A DNA stretch of 64,000 nt from Verrucomicrobiaceae bacterium (GCA_016795465.1 JAEUHK010000066.1:19273-83272), one strand, 5' to 3'. Shown: positions 1 through 9,644, numbered from the stretch's first letter. Notes: generated from the letters alone by a model not told the origin. A program made the numbers and translations.

Positions 1-698
<698 letters not shown>

Positions 699-709
699 TC
701 CGCACGCCC

Positions 710-1033
710 ATGAAACTCCGAGTGACACGCGCCGACCTGCCCCAGGGCAACCTGGAGCATTGGGCGCGTGTCCTCCTGCGGGTGGCGAAGTTTATCCTTC
801 TGCTGCTCGTGGCTCCCGTCATTCTCATCGTCTTCCACAACCCGCTCGATGCCCAGACAGCCATGCGGGACAAGCTGGAGCAGCTCAAGCACCAGCGTGA
901 CAGCCTCGCCCAGGAGCGCGACAAGCTCCTCCGCCGCAAAGACTGGCTCGAAAAAGACGACGCCTACCTCGAATTGATGTCCCGCGACCGCCTCAATCGC
1001 CAAAAAGAGGGCGAGTATATTCTGCGGTTCTGA
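710..1033 (+). CDS. Septum formation initiator, FtsB/DivIC-like
   Basis: A 107-residue protein with one membrane segment at about residues 28-43 (KFILLLLVAPVILIVF). A charged coiled coil follows at about 50-85, rich in Leu, Lys, Glu and Arg with heptad spacing. The short C-terminal tail ends near RDRLNRQKEGEYILRF. This single-pass layout and length fit the FtsB/DivIC family, which links early and late divisome proteins at the septum. The position just after enolase supports the assignment, because eno and divIC/ftsB are neighbours in many genomes. The gene is probably co-transcribed with eno. FtsB and DivIC cannot be separated from sequence alone, so no symbol is given. Confidence 0.82.
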   Translation: MKLRVTRADLPQGNLEHWARVLLRVAKFILLLLVAPVILIVFHNPLDAQTAMRDKLEQLKHQRDSLAQERDKLLRRKDWLEKDDAYLELMSRDRLNRQKEGEYILRF

Positions 1034-1040
1034 CCTCAGC

Positions 1041-1058
1041 CGGGGCAAGAATGCCCCG
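1041..1058. terminator. Hairpin between two convergent genes
   Basis: CGGGGCA and TGCCCCG form a perfect 7-bp stem with a 4-base loop, in the 26-base gap between the stop codons of the DivIC-like gene (+) and the S4-domain gene (-). It could stop transcription from both sides. No long T-run follows on either strand, so it is not a classical intrinsic terminator. Confidence 0.45.
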
Positions 1059-1059
1059 A

Positions 1060-1464
1060 TTACGCTTGCTGCGACTGCCAGAAGTCGCGCAGCTCACGGA
1101 GCTGCTTTTTGTTCGGTTTGGTGATCTGCTCATGCTCCGGCGGTGTGATGAGCTTTTTCTCACGACGTGCCTCCGAGGCTTTGTGGAACCATTCCGCGGG
1201 TGTGAGGTTCTCGCAGAACTCCGCCACACGGGGCGGGCCGAGGCGTTGAGCCGGTGCGCCGAGCACTTTGAGGCGCAGACGAAGATCACCGCGCACAACT
1301 TCGATCACATCGCTGGGTCGCAGCTCACGCGAGGCCTTCACGATTTGACCACCGATGGTCACATTGCCCTTCGCGCAGGCTTGCGTGGCCAAGGAACGTG
1401 TTTTGAAGACACGCACATGGTGCAGCCATTTGTCCGCCCGCTGAGTCTCGACCGGCTCGCTCAT
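1060..1464 (-). CDS. S4-domain RNA-binding protein (Hsp15/HslR-like)
   Basis: A 134-residue basic protein with an S4 RNA-binding domain in its first ~65 residues. The segment starting RADKWLHHVRVFKTRS, followed by CAKGNVTIGGQIVKAS and LRPSDVIEV, is the typical S4 alpha-L pattern. The C-terminal tail is rich in Lys, Arg and Glu, as in Hsp15 proteins that bind stalled 50S ribosomal subunits. Its ATG overlaps the yggS stop codon (ATGA, 1461-1464), so the two genes are translationally coupled and probably share a transcript. A ribosome or tRNA quality-control role is inferred from the family, not shown by this sequence. Confidence 0.85.
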   Translation of the reverse strand: MSEPVETQRADKWLHHVRVFKTRSLATQACAKGNVTIGGQIVKASRELRPSDVIEVVRGDLRLRLKVLGAPAQRLGPPRVAEFCENLTPAEWFHKASEARREKKLITPPEHEQITKPNKKQLRELRDFWQSQQA

Positions 1465-2159
1465 GCTTTCTGATAGGTTCGCTCGCCAAAGATCGCGCTC
1501 CCCACGCGGACGATGGTGGCACCTTCCTCGATGGCGACTTCAAAATCGTGGCTCATGCCCATCGAAAGCCGGGGCAGGGGAGCGCCGCCGAGCTTTTCGA
1601 GTTCATCGCGGAGGTTTCGCAGCTCGATGAAATATGGACGCGTCTTCTCCGGCATCGGATCAAAGGGCGGGATGCACATCAGGCCTTGAATGTGGAGGCG
1701 GTCGAGCTGGTAAAGTGCCTCCAGGCCGCCCTCGCGCAGTTCCGCGGGCTTGAAGCCATGCTTCGTGCACTCCGCGGCCAGATTCACTTCGAGATACACT
1801 TTGGGAAAAAGGCCCAGCTCACCGCCGATGCGTTGGATGTCGCGAGCGAGATCGAGCGAATCAACGCTGTGCACGACATCCACGAGCGGCAGGATTTTGC
1901 GCACTTTGTTCGATTGAAGGTGGCCGATGAGATGCCAGCGCAGTTTGGATGGCAGTTCGGGTGCCTTCGCCAGCACCTCCTGCACCTTGTTTTCACCAAA
2001 CAAGAGCTGTCCGGCCTCGAAAGCCTCGCGGATGGCCTCGGCGGGAAAAGTCTTCGAAACTGCCAGCAAGTCCACGGAGGCCGCGTCACGGCCTGCACGC
2101 GTGCAGGCGGCGTTCATGCGTTCGTGGATGGCGGCGATTCGGTCGGAGATTTCACTCAT
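1461..2159 (-). CDS. yggS: YggS/PROSC family PLP-binding protein
   Basis: A 232-residue alanine-racemase-fold protein that binds pyridoxal 5'-phosphate and maintains PLP and amino-acid homeostasis; family members have no known racemase activity. The PLP lysine is K36 in [11 protein letters not shown]. Further family blocks are [64 protein letters not shown] and [11 protein letters not shown] at the C-terminus. The frame is open upstream to 2231, but homologues begin close to [15 protein letters not shown], so the ATG at 2159 is preferred. It overlaps the downstream S4 gene by four bases. pdxH, the PLP-forming oxidase, lies far away at 37.6 kb. Confidence 0.93.
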   Translation of the reverse strand: MSEISDRIAAIHERMNAACTRAGRDAASVDLLAVSKTFPAEAIREAFEAGQLLFGENKVQEVLAKAPELPSKLRWHLIGHLQSNKVRKILPLVDVVHSVDSLDLARDIQRIGGELGLFPKVYLEVNLAAECTKHGFKPAELREGGLEALYQLDRLHIQGLMCIPPFDPMPEKTRPYFIELRNLRDELEKLGGAPLPRLSMGMSHDFEVAIEEGATIVRVGSAIFGERTYQKA

Positions 2160-2221
2160 GCGGGAGAAATCCGAAAAGCAGACCTCTCCGCAACGTATTT
2201 TCCGCCCCAACACCATCCTCC

Positions 2222-3538
2222 ATGCAATCACGCCGCCATTTCATCCGCCAGTCCGCCGCCACGCTGTTCGCCGCCCCTTGGGTCACCACCGGGATGCGGG
2301 CTGCCTCACCGAATGGCAAGCTGCGCCACGCGGCCTTTGGTGCCAGCGGCATGAGCTGGGCGGACATGACGAGCCTGTCGAATCATCCCATGTGGGAGCT
2401 GGTGGCCGTGTGCGATGTGGACACACGCAACTTCAAGCGGGCGCAGGAGAAGTGGCCGAACATCAAAGTGTATCAGGACTGGCGTGAACTGCTCGAAAAG
2501 GAGTCTGAGAACATCGACAGCGTGAACGTTTCCACGCCGGACCACATGCACGGCAGCATCGGCATCGCGTCGATTGCCAAAGGCAAGCACGTTTACGGGC
2601 AGAAACCGCTCGCGCACAACCTGTGGGAATGCCGCCAGATGGTCGAGCGTGCTCGTGACAAGGGCGTGATGACCCAGATGGGCATCCAGATTTCCTCCGA
2701 CTTCTCCGAGCGTCTCGCCGTCGAGCTCATTCAGCTTGGTGTGATCGGCAAGGTGAAGGAGGCGCACACCTTCTCGAACAAGAAGTGGGGTGACATGGAG
2801 GTGCGTCCGCAAAAGAGCGATCCCATCCCCGCGGAGCTTGATTGGGACAAGTGGCTCGGCGTTGCCCCTGAGCGCAGCTACATCAAAGGCTACGATCATC
2901 CCGGCAACTGGCGCAAGCGTCGCGACTTCGGCACCGGCACGCTCGGTGACATGGGCTGCCATATGTTCAGCGGCTGGTTCCGCTCGCTCGATCTCGCCGC
3001 ACCCACCGCGGTCGTTTCACGCGGTCCGGCACCGAACAAGGACAACTGGGCCATCAACGCGGTCGTCGAATACACCTTCAAAGGCACGAAGTTCACCGCT
3101 GGTGAGAGCATCAAGGTCACTTGGACGGATGGTGATGCCCGTTCGCCGGCTGAAGTGATGGCGCTGGCAGGTGATGTGGCTAAATTCCCCGGCCAGGGCA
3201 CGATTTACCTCGGCACCGATGGCGTGCTGCTGCATCCGCACGGCTCCACGCCGATGCTTTACCCGCGTGACAAGTTCACCGGCTACAAATACCCGAAGCT
3301 TGAGCCGCGGAATCACTGGTTCGATTTCATCGACTGCTGCCTGAAAGGCGATAAGAAGCCCAGCGCGAACTTCGACTATGCCGGCCCGCTTACCGAGGCG
3401 GTGCTTCTCGGCTGCCTCGCGAGTGCGTTCCCGAATGAAAACCTCACCTGGGATGCGCCCGCGCTCAAGATTCCGAACAACGCCGCCGCGGACAAGATGG
3501 TCCGTCGCGACTACCGCAAGGGCTGGGAGATCGTCTGA
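2222..3538 (+). CDS. Gfo/Idh/MocA family oxidoreductase with Tat signal
   Basis: A 438-residue protein starting MQSRRHFIRQSAATLF, a twin-arginine export signal (SRRHFIRQ followed by a hydrophobic stretch). The NAD(P)-binding Rossmann fold follows (ELVAVCDVDTRNF) with the family motif region GKHVYGQKPLAHNLWECRQM, a variant of the usual GKHV-EKP block. The C-terminal substrate domain includes GTLGDMGCHMFSGWF. Exported Gfo/Idh/MocA proteins are abundant in Verrucomicrobia and Planctomycetes and are thought to act on sugars or sugar derivatives. The substrate here is unknown. The frame is open further upstream, but the ATG at 2222 gives an intact Tat leader. The gene is divergent from yggS with a 62-base gap. 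Confidence 0.88.
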   Translation: MQSRRHFIRQSAATLFAAPWVTTGMRAASPNGKLRHAAFGASGMSWADMTSLSNHPMWELVAVCDVDTRNFKRAQEKWPNIKVYQDWRELLEKESENIDSVNVSTPDHMHGSIGIASIAKGKHVYGQKPLAHNLWECRQMVERARDKGVMTQMGIQISSDFSERLAVELIQLGVIGKVKEAHTFSNKKWGDMEVRPQKSDPIPAELDWDKWLGVAPERSYIKGYDHPGNWRKRRDFGTGTLGDMGCHMFSGWFRSLDLAAPTAVVSRGPAPNKDNWAINAVVEYTFKGTKFTAGESIKVTWTDGDARSPAEVMALAGDVAKFPGQGTIYLGTDGVLLHPHGSTPMLYPRDKFTGYKYPKLEPRNHWFDFIDCCLKGDKKPSANFDYAGPLTEAVLLGCLASAFPNENLTWDAPALKIPNNAAADKMVRRDYRKGWEIV

Positions 3539-3562
3539 GGCTGCTTTTGAGAGTCACGCGTC

Positions 3563-4405
3563 TTGTTTGCCACGCCGAGGTCTGCTAGCCTCGGCGTGTT
3601 GAATTTCGACCTTCCAGCCTCGCACAGCCTTCCGCGTTCGCGGCGGGGCTTCACCTTGCTGGAAATGTCCATCGTGCTGTTGATCCTGGCGCTGCTCGTG
3701 GGAGCTGTGTTTGGCATTTTGCAGAGCTCATTGCAGCTCGCGGACAACGTGAAGGCCGAATCGGATCGCGAACTGCGGGTGCAGAAGTTTGTGGAGCTGT
3801 GCGAGAATGCTTTCAATCGTCTCCCGCCGGATGGCGTGATCTCCATCCGCCCGCAGAAGGGCTTTGGCAGCCAGCAGCAGATGCTGGAGATCGCCTTCGC
3901 GCTCTCACCGTTCGATGCGGCTACGCCTGGCATTGTCACCATCGGCTCTGTGGCGGCGAAAGATGGTTCGCTGGAGGTTGGAGTGTCGTTTGAAGAGGTG
4001 CCGCTGAACTTTGCCCCGACGCAGCGAAACAACACCGCACGCCCTGTGGAGGTGCCGCTGCTGCGTGGCATCCATTCGATGCACTGGCGGGTGTATGATC
4101 CGCAGTCGCAGAAGTGGGTGGACCAATGGAACGAAAAGGCCGTGGCGGCTGAAATCATCAAAAGCGGGCAGACGACGCTCACCGGCTTGCCACCGTCTGG
4201 TCAAAATCTCTCGCTGAATCTCAACGTGGGTGATCCCACGCAGCCTCCTGGTGCCGCCAACTCGCCCGCCACGCCGCCTCCGGCGCAAAACCTCGGCACT
4301 TCCATGTATCCTCGCCCGCCAATGCTCGAGCTCAGCATCTCCGAAAACGGCGAGGAGCCCCGGCGCTGGATCTTCTGGATTCCCGAATCCGTCGTGCCCC
4401 AGTGA
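3563..4405 (+). CDS. Type II secretion/type IV pilus pseudopilin (GspJ-like)
   Basis: A protein of up to 280 residues with a type III prepilin leader: RSRRG followed by FTLLEMSIVLLILALLVGAVFG. Cleavage is expected after Gly, with Glu at +5 of the mature protein and a hydrophobic helix after it. Length and mixed alpha/beta downstream sequence fit minor pseudopilins such as GspJ. No ATG lies before the leader; candidate starts are TTG at 3563 and GTG at 3596, so the start is uncertain. The gene is tail-to-tail with a GspF-like gene nine bases away, suggesting a small T2SS fragment separate from the large pilus locus at 42-54 kb. Confidence 0.8.
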   Translation: MFATPRSASLGVLNFDLPASHSLPRSRRGFTLLEMSIVLLILALLVGAVFGILQSSLQLADNVKAESDRELRVQKFVELCENAFNRLPPDGVISIRPQKGFGSQQQMLEIAFALSPFDAATPGIVTIGSVAAKDGSLEVGVSFEEVPLNFAPTQRNNTARPVEVPLLRGIHSMHWRVYDPQSQKWVDQWNEKAVAAEIIKSGQTTLTGLPPSGQNLSLNLNVGDPTQPPGAANSPATPPPAQNLGTSMYPRPPMLELSISENGEEPRRWIFWIPESVVPQ

Positions 4406-4414
4406 TGCGCGGCG

Positions 4415-5410
4415 TCACAGTGCCTCGATCTGCCTTCCGATCTCGGTGTAATAACCGGCCACCATGCTGACGATGCGGTAGGCCGCATACATCACCACGC
4501 CGGCGTAGAAGAGCTTCGGCAGCCAGTTCGAGACGCGTTGAAGGGACTCTTGGGCTTCGATCATCTCGGCGGCGGCCCACGAGTTCATCTCACGGTCGAG
4601 CGTGCCCGCTTCTTCGGCGGTGCTCACGCTGTGGACAAACACAATGGGAAAGCCATGCACGTCAGCCATGGAACCGCCGATCATCTCTCCTTGGGCGATC
4701 TTTTTGGCAGCATCCTCCGCAGCCCGGCGCAGCACGCCGCTGTGCGAGGCTCCCCCGGCCATCAGCATGCACTCCGCCATGCGCATGCCCGCCAGCAGGC
4801 AGGCGTGAAACACCTGCGCAAAGCGTGCCAGCGCCCAGTGCTGGCGCACGCTGCCGATCAGCGGGATGCGCCACAGCCAGCGTTCCACCTCCGCGGAGGC
4901 GGTGCCCTTTCGTGAAAGCCAGCGCCAGCCGATGATGGTGAGTCCGATCACCAGCCAGAAGATCAAAAGCGTGAGAATGACCCGCCGCAGCGGGCTTTCC
5001 GTGCCATTCATCTCCGCTGTGACCAACGCGGGCAGTTCCGGCAGCAGCAAACCGAGGTGCGCGAGCACGAGCGGGTAGATCATGGCCGATCTCATCTGCT
5101 TCAGCCCGAGGTCCCAGGCCTCAAAATACCGCGCCAAGTGCCCGAATCCATCTGCGAGCCTGCCGCTGCGTTCGCCCGCTGAGATTAGTGTCCACTCCAA
5201 CTCGCCGGAGAAGGCCTTGTTATGTGTCTCGACGGCCTCCGCCACACTTTGTCCGGCCTTCAAACCCTCTTGAAGGCCTTGCAGCCACGTTTGGCGGGCA
5301 TGCGAGGGATTTTGCCCGAGGAGCAAATCGAGCGTCCGGTCGAGATGAAAGTCCGCTCCGGTCAGTTTGGCCAGTTCGCGGTAGAGGGAGGCTTTTTCGG
5401 AAAGTTTCAT
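4415..5410 (-). CDS. GspF/PilC-like inner-membrane platform protein (short)
   Basis: A 331-residue protein resembling the type II secretion F domain. It has two soluble helical regions, each with a recognisable motif (SAGERSGRLADGFGHLARYFE, and VSTAEEAGTLDREMNSWAAAEM), and three hydrophobic segments near residues 125-145, 158-180 and 305-325. GspF/PilC forms the inner-membrane platform that couples the assembly ATPase to pilin extrusion. The frame is open to 5470, but MKLSEKASLYRELAKLTGADFH at 5410 matches the usual N-terminus. It is shorter than the ~400-residue norm. No ATPase or secretin gene is adjacent, so it is a satellite of secretion genes elsewhere. Confidence 0.78.
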   Translation of the reverse strand: MKLSEKASLYRELAKLTGADFHLDRTLDLLLGQNPSHARQTWLQGLQEGLKAGQSVAEAVETHNKAFSGELEWTLISAGERSGRLADGFGHLARYFEAWDLGLKQMRSAMIYPLVLAHLGLLLPELPALVTAEMNGTESPLRRVILTLLIFWLVIGLTIIGWRWLSRKGTASAEVERWLWRIPLIGSVRQHWALARFAQVFHACLLAGMRMAECMLMAGGASHSGVLRRAAEDAAKKIAQGEMIGGSMADVHGFPIVFVHSVSTAEEAGTLDREMNSWAAAEMIEAQESLQRVSNWLPKLFYAGVVMYAAYRIVSMVAGYYTEIGRQIEAL

Positions 5411-5521
5411 CGCCGGGCGCAAACCTCGCCCCGGGCAGCGGGCAGGGCAAGTTTGCTGACAATTAGCCAATCATCTAGCTGGCGCTTTCCGCTCAAGCTG
5501 AGTAAAAAGCGCATCTCCCGA

Positions 5522-6577
5522 ATGGCACTCTCAGACAAATTCGATCCAGACGCCCGCTGGATGCATCAGGCAATCGACCAGGCAAAGCGCGGCATCGGCC
5601 TCACCAGCCCCAATCCTCCCGTGGGTGCCGTCATTGTGGCCCAAGACCGCGTCATAGGTCAGGGCTATCATGCGAAAGCCGGTGGCCCGCATGCCGAGGT
5701 GGAGGCCATCAAGGACGCGAAGGCCAGTTTTCCGAAGTTACTGCCCGGCGCGACCATTTACGTCACCCTCGAGCCCTGCTGCACCCATGGCCGCACGCCG
5801 CCGTGCACCGATGCGATCATCGCCGCGGGCATCAAACGCGTCGTGATCGGTGCCAATGACCCCAATCCCTCCCATCACCAAAAGGCTCGCGACATCCTCA
5901 TGCTCGCCGGGGTGAGCGTGAAATCCGGCACGCTGGCCGATGAATGCGGTGAACTGATCCTCGCCTTTTCGAAATGGATCACCACCGGCATGCCTTACGT
6001 CATCGCCAAGGCTGGCCAGAGCCTTGATGGCCGCATCACACGGCCTGCGGGCGAGAGCCAGTGGCTCACCAGCAGTGCCGCCCGCATCCATGGCCGCCGC
6101 CTGCGCCTGCGATCCGATGCCATCATCGTCGGTGCCGAGACCGTGCGGAAGGACAACCCCCGCCTCACCCTGCGCGATGGCTGCGCCGCTACCGGGAAGG
6201 AGCAGCCCTGGCGTGTCATTCTCACCCGCAGCGGCGATATTCCCGCAGACTGCCATCTCCTGAATGATGTCTACAAGGAGCGCACGCTCATCATGCAGGG
6301 CGTGGACCTGCGCGAGGTGATGCGGCAGCTCGGCGAGCGTGGCGTCGTCACCGTGCTCATCGAGGGTGGCGGCATCATTCTCGGCCAGGCCTTCCGCGAG
6401 CAGCTCGTGGATGAGGTGCACTGGTACATCGCGCCCTTGCTTTGCGGTGGCGGGCGTCCCTCGCTCGCCGGGCCAGCCTTGCCAGCCTCGGTGGAGCTCG
6501 ATCAGGCCAAAGTGATGCCCATCGGCGACAACGTCCACATCAGCGGGTTTGTGAAAAAGGTCCCCCAACCGGCCTGA
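5522..6577 (+). CDS. ribD: Bifunctional riboflavin biosynthesis deaminase/reductase RibD
   Basis: A 351-residue bifunctional enzyme for two successive steps of riboflavin synthesis: deamination of the 2,5-diaminopyrimidine phosphate, then reduction of its ribosyl side chain with NADPH. The N-terminal cytidine-deaminase-like domain shows the zinc site: H57-A-E59 and PCCTHGRTPPC (C86, C95). The reductase domain starts near residue 150 (AGQSLDGRI) and includes SDAIIVGAETVRKDNPRLT and IEGGGIILGQAF. The ATG at 5522 begins MALSDKFDPDARWMHQAI, the normal RibD N-terminus. trpF follows 6 bases after the stop, so the two are probably co-transcribed. Other rib genes are not in the window. Confidence 0.95.
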   Translation: MALSDKFDPDARWMHQAIDQAKRGIGLTSPNPPVGAVIVAQDRVIGQGYHAKAGGPHAEVEAIKDAKASFPKLLPGATIYVTLEPCCTHGRTPPCTDAIIAAGIKRVVIGANDPNPSHHQKARDILMLAGVSVKSGTLADECGELILAFSKWITTGMPYVIAKAGQSLDGRITRPAGESQWLTSSAARIHGRRLRLRSDAIIVGAETVRKDNPRLTLRDGCAATGKEQPWRVILTRSGDIPADCHLLNDVYKERTLIMQGVDLREVMRQLGERGVVTVLIEGGGIILGQAFREQLVDEVHWYIAPLLCGGGRPSLAGPALPASVELDQAKVMPIGDNVHISGFVKKVPQPA

Positions 6578-6583
6578 AGCACC

Positions 6584-7228
6584 ATGTTCCCTCCTCCCAA
6601 TCGTCTCGGCATCAAAATCTGCGGCTTCAAAGACCCTCGACAGGTGCCGCTCGTCTTTGACCTGGGTGCTGATGCGGTCGGCATCAACCTCTGGCCGCAG
6701 TCAAAGCGCTACCTGCCGCTCGCTGAAGCCGAGCAGCACCTCGCGGAAACCGCCGCGCATCATCATCTCGTGGCCGTTTTGGTGAACCCGGACGCGGCGC
6801 TGCTCGATGCCACCATTCGCAGCGGCCTCTTCCGCACGCTGCAATTGCACGGCGATGAGCCGCCATCGCTCGTCGCCGAGCTGCTCGAGCGTGGTCAGCA
6901 GGTCATCAAGGCCTTCCAGGTGCGTGATGCAGTCTCGCTGGATGCCATCGGCACCTACGCCTGCGCCGATGTGCTGCTCGATGCCTACAATCCCGGCCTG
7001 TATGGCGGCGCTGGGCATTCGTTTCCGTGGGATCTCGCCGTGCAGGCTGCCGATCGCTTCCCGGACAAGCGCATCATTCTCTCCGGCGGTCTCACGCCGC
7101 AAACCATCGCCACCGCCATCGCGCAGACGCATCCCGCCGCGGTCGATGTGGCCAGTGGTGTGGAATCCTCGCCCGGGGTGAAGGATCTGGCCCTCGTGGC
7201 CGAGTTCATCCATCAGGCACGCGGCTGA
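6584..7228 (+). CDS. trpF: Phosphoribosylanthranilate isomerase
   Basis: A 214-residue TIM-barrel isomerase that converts N-(5'-phosphoribosyl)anthranilate to its ribulose-phosphate isomer in tryptophan synthesis. Signature blocks are KICGF with the catalytic Cys (C13), GINLWPQSKRYL, LQLHGDEPPSLV, LLDAYNPGLYGGAGHSFPWD with the catalytic Asp, ILSGGLTPQTIATAI and VDVASGVESSPGVKD with the phosphate-binding Gly. No other trp genes are adjacent. The gene sits between ribD and xseB, so tryptophan genes appear dispersed here. It lies 6 bases after ribD and may be translated from the same mRNA. Confidence 0.95.
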   Translation: MFPPPNRLGIKICGFKDPRQVPLVFDLGADAVGINLWPQSKRYLPLAEAEQHLAETAAHHHLVAVLVNPDAALLDATIRSGLFRTLQLHGDEPPSLVAELLERGQQVIKAFQVRDAVSLDAIGTYACADVLLDAYNPGLYGGAGHSFPWDLAVQAADRFPDKRIILSGGLTPQTIATAIAQTHPAAVDVASGVESSPGVKDLALVAEFIHQARG

Positions 7229-7305
7229 GCCCCGTCTCTTTTACGGCGGTTTTAGAGCTTGCGGCAGGGGCGTGGTTTTGATACTTCCCGCGCCCCACTG
7301 CCCCC

Positions 7306-7644
7306 ATGAGCAAAGCCGCCTCCCAGCCCCCGGAACTGTCCTTCGAGGACGCGATGTCGCGTCTCGATGAGATCGTCGGCGCGATGGAGACGGACCGCAT
7401 GCCGCTGGAGGAGATGATCCGCAGCTACGAGGAAGGGATCGCCCTGCTGAAAAACTGCCGCCAGCGCCTCGACGGGGCCCGTCGGCGGGTCGAGCTCATC
7501 TCCGCCGACCTCGAAAGTGGCAAGGCCAGCACTTCATCCTTCGACGCCGATGCCGCCGCGGAGGAAGATGATGCCGCGACCAGCCGCCAATCGCCTCCAA
7601 AACGTCGCAAAGCCTCCGAGGGCGACGAAATCCGGCTCTTTTAA
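7306..7644 (+). CDS. xseB: Exodeoxyribonuclease VII small subunit
   Basis: A 112-residue protein. Residues ~10-70 are the helical XseB fold: LSFEDAMSRLDEIVGAMETD, then MPLEEMIRSYEEGIALLKNC and RLDGARRRVELI. The small subunit assembles on XseA to form exonuclease VII, which degrades single-stranded DNA. The C-terminal ~35 residues are an acidic then basic low-complexity tail, longer than in E. coli (80 residues). dxs follows after 29 bases; an xseB-dxs linkage (often with ispA between) is common in bacteria, and ispA is absent here. Confidence 0.9.
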   Translation: MSKAASQPPELSFEDAMSRLDEIVGAMETDRMPLEEMIRSYEEGIALLKNCRQRLDGARRRVELISADLESGKASTSSFDADAAAEEDDAATSRQSPPKRRKASEGDEIRLF

Positions 7645-7673
7645 GTTTTTACCTCTGACACTCGATCTCTTCC

Positions 7674-9560
7674 GTGGACTCCGACCTGCCTGCCATCCAT
7701 TCGCCCGCCGACCTCAAAGCTCTTCCTGCGGAGAAACTTCCCGCGCTGGCTGAAAAAATCCGCCAGACGCTCATCGAGACCCTCAGCCAGACCGGTGGCC
7801 ATCTCGGCCCGAATCTCGGCGTCGTGGAGCTCTCCATCGCGATGCACCGCGTCTTTGACACGCCAAAGGATCGCTTTGTCTTCGATGTGGCGCATCAGGC
7901 CTACGTCCACAAGATGCTCACCGGCCGCTGGGACAAGATCGGCACCATCCGCCAGTATGAGGGCCTGAACGGCTTCTGCCTCCGCACGGAGAGCGAGCAC
8001 GACTGCTACGGCGCGGGCCACGCTGGCACCGCCCTAGGCGCGGCGCTGGGCATGGCTACCGCTCGTGATCTCAATGGCACGGACGAGCATGTCGTCTGCG
8101 TGGCCGGTGACGCCGCCTTCACCTGCGGCCCGGTGTTTGAAGCGATGAACAACGTCGCTGCGCACACGAAGAAGCTCATCATCGTGCTCAACGACAACGA
8201 GTGGTCCATTGATCGCAACGTCGGAGCCATCGCGAAATACTTCAACAGCATCGCCACGCATCCCGGCTTTGCTTCGCTGCATCAAAAGGCCGCGAAGTTC
8301 GTCGAGTTCGTGCTCGGCCAGGACGTGCGGAAGCTCGCGAAGAAGGCCGAGGACCATGCCAAAGGCATCCTGCTGCCGCAAAGCGCCACACCGGCGAATC
8401 GCAGCCTGCTCTTTGATGAGTTCGGCATCCGCTACTACGGCCCGATTGATGGTCACAACCTCCCGCTGCTGATCCAGACCTTTGAGTTTCTCAAGACGCA
8501 GGACGAGCCCGTCATCCTCCACATCATCACGGAGAAGGGCAGGGGCTACAAACCGGCTCTCGAAGATCCCGGCAAGTTCCACGGCCTGGGCAAATACAAC
8601 ATCGAGACCGGCGAGACGCCCGTGGCGAACAAGCCCACTTACTCGCAGGTGTTTGCCCGCACCGTCACCGACTTCGCGAAGGAGGACAAAAAGATCGTCG
8701 CCATCACCGGTGCCATGCCTGGCGGCACCGGCCTCAGTGTTTTCAAGAAGGAGATCCCCGAGCGCTACTTCGATGTCGGCATCGCCGAGGAGCACGCGGC
8801 GCTTTTTGCCTGTGGCATGGCCACCAGCGGCGTGAAGCCCTTCCTCACCATCTACTCCACCTTCATGCAGCGTGCCTTTGACATGATCGTGCACGACATG
8901 GCACTGCAAAACCTGCCCGTGCGCCTTTGCATGGACCGTGGCGGCCTCAGCGGCGACGACGGTCCCACGCATCACGGCCTGTTCGACATCGCCTACCTCC
9001 GCGGCGTGCCTGGCATCGTTCACATGCAGCCGCGCAATGAAGACGAGTTCGTGGACATGCTCTGGACCATGGCCCACTACGAAAAGGGCCCCATCGCCAT
9101 CCGCTATCCGCGTGGCAATGGCCCCGGCGTCACGCCGAAGGACAAGCCTGCTCTCCTTGAAATCGGCAAGGCCGAAGTCGTCGCCGATGGCAGCGATGTC
9201 GCGCTCATCGCCCTTGGCGACATGTTCCCGGTGGCGGAGGAAGCCAAGAAGCAACTCGAAGCCAAGGGCCTCAGTGTCGCCCTCATTAATCCCCGCTGGA
9301 TCAAGCCACTCGACGGTGCCTGCATCGAGTCTTACGCGAAGAAGGTGAAGGTCATCTGCACCCTCGAAGACCACGTCCTGCGCAACGGCTTCGGCTGCGG
9401 CGTCATCGAGCATCTCAGCGATGCCGCCATTCGCACGCCCGTCGTGCGCATCGGCTGGCCGGACGAGTTCGTCGAACACGGCACCATCCCCATCCTGCGC
9501 ACCAAGCACGGCCTCACCGCCGAAAACTGCGTGGCGAAGGTGCTCGCAGCCATCGGTTGA
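7674..9560 (+). CDS. dxs: 1-deoxy-D-xylulose-5-phosphate synthase
   Basis: A 628-residue thiamine-diphosphate enzyme that condenses pyruvate and glyceraldehyde 3-phosphate in the first step of the MEP isoprenoid pathway. Visible blocks are GHLGPNLGVVELSIAMHRVF, the DVAHQAY segment, GAGHAGTALGAALG, the ThDP pyrophosphate/Mg motif (GDAAFTCGPVFEAMN around residue 145, with Asn in LNDNEWSID), EKGRGYKPA, and the C-terminal transketolase region with the catalytic Glu in GIAEEHAALFACGMA. The canonical GDGA is GDAA here and DVGHQ is DVAHQ, so it belongs to a divergent subgroup. The start is GTG at 7674; no ATG fits the N-terminus better. Confidence 0.93.
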   Translation: MDSDLPAIHSPADLKALPAEKLPALAEKIRQTLIETLSQTGGHLGPNLGVVELSIAMHRVFDTPKDRFVFDVAHQAYVHKMLTGRWDKIGTIRQYEGLNGFCLRTESEHDCYGAGHAGTALGAALGMATARDLNGTDEHVVCVAGDAAFTCGPVFEAMNNVAAHTKKLIIVLNDNEWSIDRNVGAIAKYFNSIATHPGFASLHQKAAKFVEFVLGQDVRKLAKKAEDHAKGILLPQSATPANRSLLFDEFGIRYYGPIDGHNLPLLIQTFEFLKTQDEPVILHIITEKGRGYKPALEDPGKFHGLGKYNIETGETPVANKPTYSQVFARTVTDFAKEDKKIVAITGAMPGGTGLSVFKKEIPERYFDVGIAEEHAALFACGMATSGVKPFLTIYSTFMQRAFDMIVHDMALQNLPVRLCMDRGGLSGDDGPTHHGLFDIAYLRGVPGIVHMQPRNEDEFVDMLWTMAHYEKGPIAIRYPRGNGPGVTPKDKPALLEIGKAEVVADGSDVALIALGDMFPVAEEAKKQLEAKGLSVALINPRWIKPLDGACIESYAKKVKVICTLEDHVLRNGFGCGVIEHLSDAAIRTPVVRIGWPDEFVEHGTIPILRTKHGLTAENCVAKVLAAIG

Positions 9561-9582
9561 GCATTTTCAAGCAAGGACACCC

Positions 9583-9644
9583 GTAGCATAGCCTTTCTAG
9601 GCTGTGCTCACCCAATGCCGCACAGGCTAGAAAGCCCATGCTAC
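9583..9644. repeat. 25-bp imperfect inverted repeat overlapping a start codon
   Basis: Two 25-base arms (9583-9607 and 9620-9644) pair at 22 of 25 positions around a 12-base loop. The left arm contains GCCTTTCTAGGC and the right arm contains GGCTAGAAAGCC. The element starts 22 bases after the dxs stop and its right arm contains the ATG (9638) of the phosphoesterase gene. It may act as a terminator for dxs, and on a readthrough transcript it would bury the next start codon in a stem. A miniature mobile or REP-type origin is also possible. Confidence 0.6.

Noticed and set aside
8034..9509. 491-residue minus-strand frame
   Set aside because: Antisense shadow of dxs with no recognisable domain.
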